A stretch of 6,826 nt of DNA from JBJHBY01 sp050485745. Lineage in GTDB: Bacteria; Pseudomonadota; Gammaproteobacteria; Pseudomonadales; CAMLJR01. The notes beneath the pieces are model-generated. The model had not been told where the DNA came from and did not search any database. It worked only from the letters and a program-made list of their open reading frames with translations. The stretch spans positions 1 to 6,826 of the forward strand of contig JBJHBY010000194.1 of the NCBI GenBank assembly GCA_050485745.1, in the 5' to 3' direction. The first letter of the stretch is position 1; every line of letters begins with the position of its first letter. Both the position numbers and the translations under genes were made by a program. Positions 1 to 6,231 of the stretch are shown piece by piece.

Positions 1-1
1 C

Positions 2-652
2 ATCGAAAATACCCAGCGCGACGTCAACATTGCCCTGGTCAACGAACTGGCCCAGATCTTCAAGCGCCTCGGCGTCAGCACCGAGGATGTGCTCGCGGCG
101 GCGGGGACCAAGTGGAACTTCCTGCCTTTCCGTCCCGGCCTGGTGGGCGGCCACTGCATCGGCGTGGACCCTTACTACCTGGCGCACAAGGCCCAGCAGG
201 CGGGATACTTTCCCGAGATCATCACCGCAGCACGGCGCATCAACGACAATATGGGCACATACGTGGCGGGCGAAGTCATGCGCCTGATGACACAAAAGCG
301 CATCCATATCGTCGACAGCCGCATCCTGGTCCTGGGCCTTGCCTTCAAGGAAAATTGCCCGGACCTGCGCAACACCCGGGTGGTGGATATCGTGCGGGAA
401 CTGCAGCTGTGCAATGCGCAGGTGGACGTCCACGACCCCTGGGTCGACCCGGAGCAGGCCGAGGAAGAGTTCGGCTTCCGGCCGCTGGAACAGCCCGGCG
501 AGGGTGTGTACGACGCGGTCATCCTTGCCGTGGCTCACGATTGCTTCCGCGAACTCGGCGAGGCCGGGGTGCGCCGACTGACACGACCGCAGTCCGTGGT
601 GTTCGATATCAAGTATCTGTTTCCCGCGGAGGCCGTGGACGGGCGCCTGTAG
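2..652 (+). CDS. UDP-N-acetylhexosamine 6-dehydrogenase, TviB/WbpA type (3' part only)
   Basis: This is the C-terminal 216 residues of a nucleotide-sugar dehydrogenase. The frame is open from base 2 and ends at a TAG at 650-652; the family is about 425 aa, so roughly the N-terminal half, with the NAD-binding Rossmann fold, lies upstream. The family oxidises C6 of UDP-GlcNAc or UDP-GalNAc to the uronic acid with two NAD+, for capsule, O-antigen or exopolysaccharide synthesis in the cytoplasm. The sequence shows the catalytic segment GGHCIGVDPYYL, with the nucleophilic Cys codon at 155-157. The UDP-binding C-terminal domain follows, with the motifs LGLAFKENCPDLRNTRVVDI, VDVHDPWVDPE and FDIKYLFPAEAVDGRL. 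The last motif closely resembles the end of Salmonella Vi protein TviB. I see no broken codons. The epimerase gene follows after 73 nt on the same strand with no hairpin between, so one operon is likely. Whether the substrate is GlcNAc or GalNAc cannot be told from this half. Confidence 0.93.
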   Translation: MENTQRDVNIALVNELAQIFKRLGVSTEDVLAAAGTKWNFLPFRPGLVGGHCIGVDPYYLAHKAQQAGYFPEIITAARRINDNMGTYVAGEVMRLMTQKRIHIVDSRILVLGLAFKENCPDLRNTRVVDIVRELQLCNAQVDVHDPWVDPEQAEEEFGFRPLEQPGEGVYDAVILAVAHDCFRELGEAGVRRLTRPQSVVFDIKYLFPAEAVDGRL

Positions 653-725
653 GCAGCCCCGCACAGTCGACGAACGATCCACCCGGCACGACAACACCAT
701 ATACCGCAAAAAAGGGCGACGAGAC

Positions 726-1730
726 ATGCGAGTTTTGGTCACCGGCACCGCCGGTTTCATCGGCTGTGAAACGGCGCTGCAGCTGCTCGCCCGCGGCAAT
801 GAAGTGGCGGGCATCGACAATGTCAACGACTACTACGATACCCGGCTGAAGCGCGCGCGACTGCAACGTTTCAAGGGCCAGCAACGGTATCGCAACTTTG
901 AGTTCTGCCTGTCCGACGCGGCCAGCCTCAACGCTGTCTTCGAGAACTTCCAGCCACAGCGGGTGATTCATCTCGCCGCCCAGGCCGGCGTGCGCTATTC
1001 ACTCGACAATCCTTCGGCCTACATCACCTCGAACCTGGTCGCGTTCGGCAATATTCTCGAGGCCTGTCGTCACCACCAGGTCGAACACCTGGTGTACGCC
1101 TCCAGCAGTTCGGTCTACGGTGCCAACACGAAGCAACCGTTTGCCGAGGCCGATGCCGTCGATCATCCGGTCAGCCTGTACGCCGCCACCAAGAAATCCA
1201 ACGAGCTGATGGCGCACACCTACAGCCACCTGTTCGGATTGCCGACCACGGGCTTGCGCTTCTTCACCGTCTACGGCCCCTGGGGACGCCCGGACATGGC
1301 CTACTACAAGTTCGTGCAGCGCATCCTTGCCGGTGACTCCATCGACGTCTACAACCACGGCCGGCACCGCCGCGACTTCACCTACATCGACGATATCGTG
1401 GAAGGCGTGGTGCGCTGCTGCGACCAGGTCGCCACGGCAGACCCCGCCTGGCGCAGTGAGCGGCCGGACCCGGCCACGTCCAATGCCCCGTTCCGGGTGT
1501 ACAACATCGGCAACAACACACCGGTGGAACTGCTCTATTTCATCGAGTTGCTGGAACAGAATCTCGGTCGCAAGGCGGAGAAGCGCCTGCTGCCCATGCA
1601 GCCCGGGGATGTTCCGGATACCTACGCCGATGTCGATCGGCTCGGCGCCGCGGTCGGTTACCGCCCGAAAACCAGCATCGAGGAAGGCGTGGCGCGCTTT
1701 GTAGCCTGGTACCGGGACTTCCACGCCTGA
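726..1730 (+). CDS. UDP-glucuronate 4-epimerase family (CapI/LpsL-like SDR)
   Basis: A 334-aa extended short-chain dehydrogenase/reductase, the normal length for UDP-glucuronate 4-epimerases, which convert UDP-GlcA to UDP-GalA by transient C4 oxidation with bound NAD+. Visible motifs are the nucleotide-binding GTAGFIG at residues 7-13, DNVNDYYD at 31-38, HLAAQAGVRYS at 82-92, the Ser cluster YASSSSVYG at 124-132, the catalytic YAATK pair Tyr152/Lys156, the FFTVYGPWGRPDM segment at 179-191, RRDFTYIDD at 215-223 and MQPGDVPDTYADV at 291-303. These match the CapI/LpsL subfamily rather than GalE or TviC. The ATG at 726 starts directly at the Rossmann beta strand; the upstream purine-rich AAAAAAGGGCGACGAG stretch can act as a ribosome-binding site. 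It lies 73 nt after the dehydrogenase and is probably co-transcribed with it. The product would be a hexuronate donor for a surface polysaccharide. Because its partner is a HexNAc dehydrogenase, UDP-HexNAcA epimerisation is also possible. Confidence 0.93.
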   Translation: MRVLVTGTAGFIGCETALQLLARGNEVAGIDNVNDYYDTRLKRARLQRFKGQQRYRNFEFCLSDAASLNAVFENFQPQRVIHLAAQAGVRYSLDNPSAYITSNLVAFGNILEACRHHQVEHLVYASSSSVYGANTKQPFAEADAVDHPVSLYAATKKSNELMAHTYSHLFGLPTTGLRFFTVYGPWGRPDMAYYKFVQRILAGDSIDVYNHGRHRRDFTYIDDIVEGVVRCCDQVATADPAWRSERPDPATSNAPFRVYNIGNNTPVELLYFIELLEQNLGRKAEKRLLPMQPGDVPDTYADVDRLGAAVGYRPKTSIEEGVARFVAWYRDFHA

Positions 1731-1765
1731 GCAACGGGCAATGGGCAACGCCCCACAACCTCATC

Positions 1766-1787
1766 GCCCGGCAGATTCCCACCGGGC
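1766..1787. other. small inverted repeat between epimerase and PagP-like genes
   Basis: GCCCGG at 1766-1771 pairs with CCGGGC at 1782-1787 around a 10-nt loop. It has no following T-run, so it is at best a weak terminator or RNA structure. No convincing sigma-70 promoter is visible in this 101-bp gap: TATGCT at 1791 lacks a good -35. The next gene could therefore be read through from upstream. Confidence 0.25.
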
Positions 1788-1818
1788 TGCTATGCTTGCA
1801 ACGCACCCGTTTGCAGCC

Positions 1819-1822
1819 AGGA
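1819..1822 (+). promoter_or_regulatory. ribosome-binding site deciding the start of the PagP-like gene
   Basis: AGGA sits 9 nt before the ATG at 1832. The longer reading of the frame would begin at a TTG at 1796 with no Shine-Dalgarno and would put 12 extra residues in front of a good signal peptide. ATG 1832 is therefore preferred. Confidence 0.6.
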
Positions 1823-1831
1823 CACCTCTCG

Positions 1832-2371
1832 ATGCACCCCTTCCGCACCCCGTCGCGCCTCTCCCGCGGCCTGCTGTCCCTCTGCCTGCTGGCACTGCTG
1901 CACACCCTGCCGGGAGCAACCGCCGCCGCTGCCGCGGAGAACTGGTGGGGGGTGAATGTCTACGGCCTGTCCTGGCACCCGGACCGCTCCACCGCACGCG
2001 ACGAGGATCTCGATAATGAGGTCAATCCAGGGCTGGGGCTGCGCTATGACTTCTCCCCCGCGAACAGCCGCTGGCTGACCTTTGCCGAAGCCGGAGTATT
2101 CCGCGACTCCGGTCGCGAGTGGGCCAAAATGGCCGGCGTTGGCGCACAATATCGAATCACCCGGCGGCTCAGCGCCGGCGCCGCCCTGGCGGGCTTCTAC
2201 AGCGACACCTACAACAAGGGTGACCCGTTCATCGCACCGGTGCCGCTGGTGTCCTGGGATTTCGGCCCGCTGATCCTCAACGCGACCTATTTCCCCAAGG
2301 TCTCGGACTTCAACGAGGTCGCCGCCTTTGCCGTATATGTTACGGTGCCCCTGGGGCGAAAGCGTCCCTGA
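1832..2371 (+). CDS. PagP-like outer-membrane lipid A palmitoyltransferase (divergent)
   Basis: A 179-aa exported protein. A signal peptide spans about residues 1-34 (basic start, hydrophobic LLSLCLLALLH, then ATAAAAA before ENWWG). The mature part is about 145 aa with alternating beta-strand patterns and ends VYVTVPLGRKRP, as in a small outer-membrane barrel. It aligns from memory with E. coli PagP: WH at His49 matches His33 (ITWH), the DS pair Asp92/Ser93 matches Asp76/Ser77 (FKDS), and the His-Asp distance is 43 residues in both. Gly104, 12 residues after the Asp, matches the acyl-chain ruler Gly88. NPGLGLRYD, APVPLVSWDFGPLILNATYFP and the terminal strand also track PagP in order. PagP moves palmitate from phospholipid to lipid A at the outer leaflet. 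The N-terminal amphipathic helix of E. coli PagP seems absent, since the barrel begins almost at the cleavage site. Enzyme activity is inferred; a non-catalytic barrel is the alternative. It lies 101 bp after the polysaccharide genes, consistent with a surface-modification role. Confidence 0.75.
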   Translation: MHPFRTPSRLSRGLLSLCLLALLHTLPGATAAAAAENWWGVNVYGLSWHPDRSTARDEDLDNEVNPGLGLRYDFSPANSRWLTFAEAGVFRDSGREWAKMAGVGAQYRITRRLSAGAALAGFYSDTYNKGDPFIAPVPLVSWDFGPLILNATYFPKVSDFNEVAAFAVYVTVPLGRKRP

Positions 2372-2393
2372 GACCGCCGGGGCGCGCAACCTG

Positions 2394-2450
2394 TTAACCT
2401 GGCACATCTCTGTGCCGCATTAACCGGACAATATTCATTGCCGGGTTAAT
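2394..2450. promoter_or_regulatory. operator-like nested dyads upstream of the small tail-anchored gene
   Basis: This AT-richer patch in GC-rich DNA holds TTAACC at 2394-2399 and 2420-2425 (starts 26 bp apart) and its inverse GGTTAA at 2444-2449. Between the first two lies the perfect dyad GGCACA-TCTC-TGTGCC (2401-2416). A second, longer dyad at 2419-2450 pairs ATTAACC, GG and CAAT with ATTG, CC and GGTTAAT around the loop ATTC. It has 13 bp of stem with one unpaired base on each side. Neither hairpin has a downstream T-run, so protein-binding sites or an mRNA leader structure are more likely than a classic terminator. I found no clear -35/-10 pair. Confidence 0.45.
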
Positions 2451-2463
2451 CATTCGCAACATC

Positions 2464-2470
2464 AGGGAGG
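2464..2470 (+). promoter_or_regulatory. strong ribosome-binding site of the 93-aa gene
   Basis: AGGGAGG lies 7 nt before the ATG at 2478. It is close to the ideal Shine-Dalgarno and is the main evidence that this short, low-complexity reading frame is a real gene. Confidence 0.8.
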
Positions 2471-2477
2471 CCGGAAC

Positions 2478-2759
2478 ATGCCACGGGACAGCGAACAGGA
2501 GCAACCGGCAAGGGCAGGCGCCGATGAGGCCACCGTCGTGGTCGGCCATCCCGGAAAGCCGCCAGGCGGAGCCCAGGTACAAGTCCGGGGTCCCGGCACG
2601 GCGGCGCCACAGTCCATCATGCCGACACACTCCGGCTCCGGACCGCTGAGCGGCGACACCACCACACCCCGCAGCTTACTCCCGGCCATCGGCCTGGGTG
2701 GCCTCGCCGGGTTGTTGTTGTTTGCGATCACCGCCGCCCTGCTGCTGGCACTGCGGTAA
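2478..2759 (+). CDS. small tail-anchored membrane protein, function unknown
   Basis: A 93-aa protein that I do not recognise. Residues 1-66 are polar, rich in Gly, Pro, Ala and Thr and look disordered. Residues 67-92 form one hydrophobic helix (LLPAIGLGGLAGLLLFAITA and onward to LLLALR) ending at the C-terminus, so the soluble part probably faces the cytoplasm, as in tail-anchored proteins. Residues 16-22, DEATVVV, form an acidic segment leading to Thr19 with a Val at +3. That resembles phospho-Thr peptides bound by FHA domains in bacterial Ser/Thr kinase systems. A membrane Ser/Thr kinase is encoded convergently 61 bp away, which makes it a possible kinase target; this is inference only. Support for the gene is the near-ideal Shine-Dalgarno, the TM segment and the fit between the upstream dyads and the downstream palindrome. 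It has no signal peptide and no known catalytic motif. Confidence 0.75.
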   Translation: MPRDSEQEQPARAGADEATVVVGHPGKPPGGAQVQVRGPGTAAPQSIMPTHSGSGPLSGDTTTPRSLLPAIGLGGLAGLLLFAITAALLLALR

Positions 2760-2781
2760 AGGAAAGCGCGCCCTGCCCGCC

Positions 2782-2827
2782 GCCGTAGGCTGGGTTACGC
2801 GGCTGTGCCGCTAACCCAGCCTACGGC
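2782..2827. repeat. REP-like perfect palindrome between convergent genes
   Basis: The arm at 2782-2797 (GCCGTAGGCTGGGTTA) is exactly complementary to 2812-2827, giving 16 bp. An inner 5-bp stem GCGGC-TGT-GCCGC (2799-2811) follows a single unpaired C at 2798. Similar GTAG-headed GGCTGGGTTA/TAACCCAGCC hairpins are common dispersed repeats in proteobacteria and recall REP elements mobilised by RAYT transposases, although in typical REPs the GTRG head is unpaired. Its place between converging genes suits a bidirectional transcription barrier, but neither flank has a T-run. The right arm overlaps the last codons and stop of the kinase gene. Only one copy is in this window. Confidence 0.8.
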
Positions 2828-4191
2828 ATTCCGCGAGCCTGTTCAGCGGGCAAGGTCAGATTACGGCGCATCTCGCGCAATTCACGCGCCTCCGGAAAGG
2901 CGTCGAGGCTGACCTGCAGGTGTTCTGCAAGGACGTCCCGCTCCCCGGATGCGTGCAGGTCACGCGCACGCTGCAACTGCAACTCCAACACCTCGCGCAG
3001 GCCGGCACGAGCCTCGCGGTTGCCCGGGTCGATCTCCAGTACCAGACGATAGACATAGGCCGCGTTACTGCCCGGCGGCCAGACCAGACGCCCGTTGTCG
3101 ATGCTGATGCGGGCGAGGCGCAGGAAGCGCTCCACCTTCTCCCGTTGCTCGGCGTCCAGCGACACCACGGCCGGCGCCATATCCAGGCCGAGATCCGCAT
3201 CGCTGATCAGTGGCATCGCAGGCGCTGCCGAAGGCGCTGGTGGTGCAGCCGGCAGGACAACGAGAAACAACGCCAGCGACAGCGTATAGACCACCAGCGC
3301 GGACACTCCGAAAGGCAACCAGAAGCGCCGTGTCGCGCCTTGTCCAGCCTGACCGGAAGCCACCGCCTCGAGGGCCTGGAGGAACTCGCCGGCGCTCTGG
3401 AAGCGCGCATCCGGCCGCTTGGCCAGGGCGCGTTCCAGCACCGCATCCAGTGCGGGAGGCAATGCCGGATTCAGCCGCGATGGTTTTTCCGGATTGACGT
3501 TGATGATGCGGTGCATGAGCGCATGCACGGATTCACCGTAGAATGGCTTTTCTCCGGTGAGCAACTGATACAGCACGATCGCCACGGAGAACAGGTCGGA
3601 GCGACCGTCCACGGCCTGGCCGGCACATTGTTCCGGCGACATGTAACTCGGAGTGCCAAGGCTGCTGCCCATCTGCGTCAGCTCCGAATCCTCCACCCGG
3701 GCAATGCCGAAGTCCGCCACCTTCACATCGCCCTCATCGGTGAGGAAGATGTTCGCGGGCTTGATGTCCCGGTGAATGATGCCACGCTGGTGGGTGTAGG
3801 CCAGGGCGGACAGCAGCTGTCGGGCGATCTGCAATACCTGTTCGAGACTGAAGCGCGCACCGGCCTGCAGCAGCTCACTGAGCTCCCGCCCCTCGACAAA
3901 CTCCATCACGAAGTAGTGGCTGCCCGCCTGCTCGCCACTGTCGAAAATGGCGATGATATTGGGATGACGCAGATTGCCGACGGCGCGGATTTCGCGCAGA
4001 AAGCGGCTGTCCATCTCACCTGCCAGGGCACCACCCGCCAGTTCCGGGCGCACGGTCTTGATGGCCACGGTGCGGCCGATCAGCGGATCGCGGGCGCGGT
4101 ACACTACGCCCATGGCGCCCTCCCCAAGCACACCCAGAATCTCGTACTTGGCGATGTTCTGCGGATGCCCTCCGACGATGTCCCCGGTCAT
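2821..4191 (-). CDS. transmembrane Ser/Thr protein kinase (PknB-type) with TPR-like extracytoplasmic domain
   Basis: A 456-aa membrane kinase that transfers phosphate from ATP to Ser/Thr of proteins. The kinase domain is about residues 16-275: glycine loop GEGAMG 23-28, VAIK with Lys45, helix-C Glu67, HRDIKPAN 140-147 with catalytic Asp142, DFG 160-162, GTPSYMSPE 179-187 and Arg263 in RPDARF. All catalytic residues are present, so it should be active. The activation loop has Thr172, Ser176, Ser177 and Thr180 as possible autophosphorylation sites. A transmembrane helix at about 291-313 (WLPFGVSALVVYTLSLALFL) is followed by an Ala/Pro linker and an alpha-helical, TPR-like domain at about 340-450 containing WPPGSNAAYVYRLVLEIDPG. 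By the usual topology the kinase is cytoplasmic and this domain periplasmic, a likely sensor. The ATG lies 2 nt after the stop of the caspase gene (TGAACATG) with only a weak Shine-Dalgarno, suggesting translational coupling. The stop TAG lies inside the palindrome at 2782-2827. Confidence 0.93.
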   Translation of the reverse strand: MTGDIVGGHPQNIAKYEILGVLGEGAMGVVYRARDPLIGRTVAIKTVRPELAGGALAGEMDSRFLREIRAVGNLRHPNIIAIFDSGEQAGSHYFVMEFVEGRELSELLQAGARFSLEQVLQIARQLLSALAYTHQRGIIHRDIKPANIFLTDEGDVKVADFGIARVEDSELTQMGSSLGTPSYMSPEQCAGQAVDGRSDLFSVAIVLYQLLTGEKPFYGESVHALMHRIINVNPEKPSRLNPALPPALDAVLERALAKRPDARFQSAGEFLQALEAVASGQAGQGATRRFWLPFGVSALVVYTLSLALFLVVLPAAPPAPSAAPAMPLISDADLGLDMAPAVVSLDAEQREKVERFLRLARISIDNGRLVWPPGSNAAYVYRLVLEIDPGNREARAGLREVLELQLQRARDLHASGERDVLAEHLQVSLDAFPEARELREMRRNLTLPAEQARGMP

Positions 4192-4193
4192 GT

Positions 4194-6224
4194 TCAGCGA
4201 CTGCCCAGCCGGCTGCCCGCGGGCACGAACAGAAACTCACCGGCTTCGTGCCCGGCATGACGAATCGGTGCATATTCGGGTGTCTGCTCCTGGTTCAGTG
4301 CCGCCGCTCGGGCGCTGACCCGACGCAGGACCTCACGGTACAGGGCAAAGCCCTCGAGTAACTGCTGATTGCTCTCAAGGGTTTCAATAAAGGCCCGGGC
4401 AAACAGCGAGTGCTCACCACCCCCGCTGTCCAGCACGGGCTGCACGCCGCCCGAAGTCAGTACCGTGCGGGCGCGCAGGGCGGCAACCGTCTCCAGCCAC
4501 TCGCGCTGCTGCGCCAGTGGCATGCCCTCGGCATAGCGCGGCACGGAAACGCCGGACAACGTGCCCGAATAGCAGGAATCCGCCACCACCAGCACATGCC
4601 GGGCACGCATCGCATTGACCATGTCGGTGATGGCCACGTTCGATATCCAGTTGGCGCTGCTGCCGTGCTCGGCATCCACCGGCAGCCAGTAGCCGCGATC
4701 ATTGAGCGTGTCGAGCTCACCGTGGCCAGCGTAATAGATCAGCAGATTGTCGTCCGCAGTCAGACGCTCGCGCAGGGCGTTCAAGGCACTGAGAATGTCA
4801 TAGCGACTGGCGTCGAGCAGCAGACGGGTCTGAAAACCATAGCGCTCGCGCAACAGGCGCTCCACCGCCCGGGCGTCATTGACCGCCGTTTCGAGATCCG
4901 AAAGCCGGGTGTAGCGGTTATTGCCAATCACCAGCGCGTGGTAACGCCCCAGGCGCAGGCCCGTCGTATCCGGTGCAGTGGCCAATCCATTGGCCGCCGC
5001 GCGCGGTGACTGGATCAGGAACTGATAACTGACTTCACGCTGCCGCGCATCGCGTACACCGATGTTCACGGGCGTGGTCTCGCCGGTCAACTCGATCTCC
5101 GCCCAGAACAGGTTGAACTCGTCCAGCGGGTGTTCGCGCCCGTTGATACTGAAACGGCTGACACCGGCCGGGGCATCCACCCGCCCGATCAGCTCGCGGC
5201 TTTGCCGTGCCGGCTCCAGCTGCGCGGTGGCCATGCCCCGGGTCAGGCTCACCGGCGGATCAATGACTTCGATACGCGGCGGCGCGGCGCGCCCGGCTTC
5301 GACCACCGCGTCGCTGGCGCGAGCCACGTCGCGCTGGGCCCGATCCGCGCGCTGCCGCAGGGTACCCAGCTCGCGCTCGGCCGCTTCCAGCTGCGGCACA
5401 AGATCCCCCAGCTCGCGCTGCAGGCGTTCCAGGTTGCGGTCGCGCTCCGGGCCGGGAGGCTGCTGACGCAGCAAGTCATGCAGCAGCTGCTTGTCTTCGC
5501 GATCACCGCGCAGGCGCTGCAACTCGCCCTCCTGCCGGGCTATCTGCTGCTGAGCCTCCTGCAGTTGCTGCTGGAAAGCGCTGGCGCGCTCGCGCGCCTG
5601 CTGCAGTTGTCCGCGCAGGCGCGTGAGCTCCGCCTCGGACACCTCCGCCGCCGCCACCGCCGAGGCATACATCAGGCTGTCGTCACTGATACCCGCGGCA
5701 CGCCGATACCAGTTCAGTGCCGCCACGCCGTCGCGGGGTACACCCAGGCCACGGTCATAGAGGTTGCCGAGGTTGATCTGCGCGGACTGGTGACCCTGTT
5801 CCGCCGCGCGCCGGTACCAGGATGCGGCGGCAGCGTAGTCCGGAGCCACCCCCAGGCCACGCTCGTGAATCTGGCCAACATGGTTCTGGGCTTCAGCATT
5901 ACCGGCTTCGGCCTCGGGCATCCACACCGCCAGGGCGGTGCGATAGTCGGCGCGATCGAAGGCGACATACTCGCCCCCGCGCAGCTCGCAGTCGGCGGCA
6001 CTGGTGCGTACCGGCCGGCGCGCACTGAGATAGGTGGTCTGGGTACCCAGCCGTCGCACCTGGGGCGGCAGCAGGCAGTCCACGATGAGCAGCTTGTCGG
6101 CGTCCTTGCCAGAGCCAGCGGCACCCGGCCCCGAAGGTGCTCCGGAACAGCCCCATAGCAGGACCCCACACAGCCCCGCCAGCACCATCGCGCGCGATCG
6201 CGCCACCGCCACGATTCCGTCCAT
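4194..6224 (-). CDS. lipoprotein caspase-like protease (peptidase C14) with SEL1 repeats and coiled coil
   Basis: A 676-aa protein counted from the ATG at 6224. A lipoprotein signal ends LLWGC with Cys26 as lipidation site; the +2 residue is Ser, so outer-membrane sorting is likely. Two SEL1-type repeats follow at about 110-177 (AQNHVGQIHERGLGVAPDY and AQINLGNLYDRGLGVPRD), then a long Glu/Gln/Arg-rich coiled coil at about 190-310. A beta-rich region at about 316-406 begins RIEVIDPPVSLTRG. The caspase-like domain is about 426-665: YHALVIGNNRY, the catalytic His501 in YYAGHGE, the catalytic Cys551 in VVADSCYSG, and the end TPEYAPIRHAGHEAGEFLFV. The dyad is intact, so a Cys protease of the metacaspase/orthocaspase kind is expected; these often cut after Arg/Lys, but specificity cannot be read here. 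An in-frame GTG at 6326 would add 34 residues before the signal peptide and is rejected because ATG 6224 has AGGGGG 7 nt upstream. It is first gene of a two-gene operon with the kinase. Confidence 0.92.
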   Translation of the reverse strand: MDGIVAVARSRAMVLAGLCGVLLWGCSGAPSGPGAAGSGKDADKLLIVDCLLPPQVRRLGTQTTYLSARRPVRTSAADCELRGGEYVAFDRADYRTALAVWMPEAEAGNAEAQNHVGQIHERGLGVAPDYAAAASWYRRAAEQGHQSAQINLGNLYDRGLGVPRDGVAALNWYRRAAGISDDSLMYASAVAAAEVSEAELTRLRGQLQQARERASAFQQQLQEAQQQIARQEGELQRLRGDREDKQLLHDLLRQQPPGPERDRNLERLQRELGDLVPQLEAAERELGTLRQRADRAQRDVARASDAVVEAGRAAPPRIEVIDPPVSLTRGMATAQLEPARQSRELIGRVDAPAGVSRFSINGREHPLDEFNLFWAEIELTGETTPVNIGVRDARQREVSYQFLIQSPRAAANGLATAPDTTGLRLGRYHALVIGNNRYTRLSDLETAVNDARAVERLLRERYGFQTRLLLDASRYDILSALNALRERLTADDNLLIYYAGHGELDTLNDRGYWLPVDAEHGSSANWISNVAITDMVNAMRARHVLVVADSCYSGTLSGVSVPRYAEGMPLAQQREWLETVAALRARTVLTSGGVQPVLDSGGGEHSLFARAFIETLESNQQLLEGFALYREVLRRVSARAAALNQEQTPEYAPIRHAGHEAGEFLFVPAGSRLGSR

Positions 6225-6231
6225 TCCCGCG

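Noticed and set aside
999..1748. Minus-strand open frame antisense to the epimerase
   Set aside because: Composition is dominated by Val, Gly, Ala and Arg with no motif; the plus strand encodes a full-length conserved epimerase.
1791..1796. TATGCT as a -10 box for the PagP-like gene
   Set aside because: At 17 bp upstream the sequence is CCGGCA, which is not a credible -35 element.
1796..1831. TTG start 36 bp upstream for the PagP-like gene
   Set aside because: No Shine-Dalgarno precedes it, and the ATG at 1832 has AGGA at 9 nt and gives a normal signal peptide.
2400..2416. Sigma-54 promoter (TGGCAC followed by TGC)
   Set aside because: The GG and GC elements are 11 bases apart instead of the strict 10, and the sequence is better explained as the GGCACA/TGTGCC dyad.
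2782..2827. Classic rho-independent terminator
   Set aside because: The stem is strong but there is no T-run on either side, so it is listed as a REP-like palindrome with only possible terminator activity.
2920..4260. Long plus-strand open frame antisense to the kinase
   Set aside because: It is rich in Arg, His and Gln and shows no family motif, while the minus strand carries every kinase motif. High GC makes such antisense frames common.
5130..6158. Plus-strand open frame of 342 codons antisense to the caspase-like gene
   Set aside because: It mirrors the repetitive coiled-coil coding sequence and has no recognisable domain; the opposite strand has a coherent SEL1-coiled coil-protease protein.
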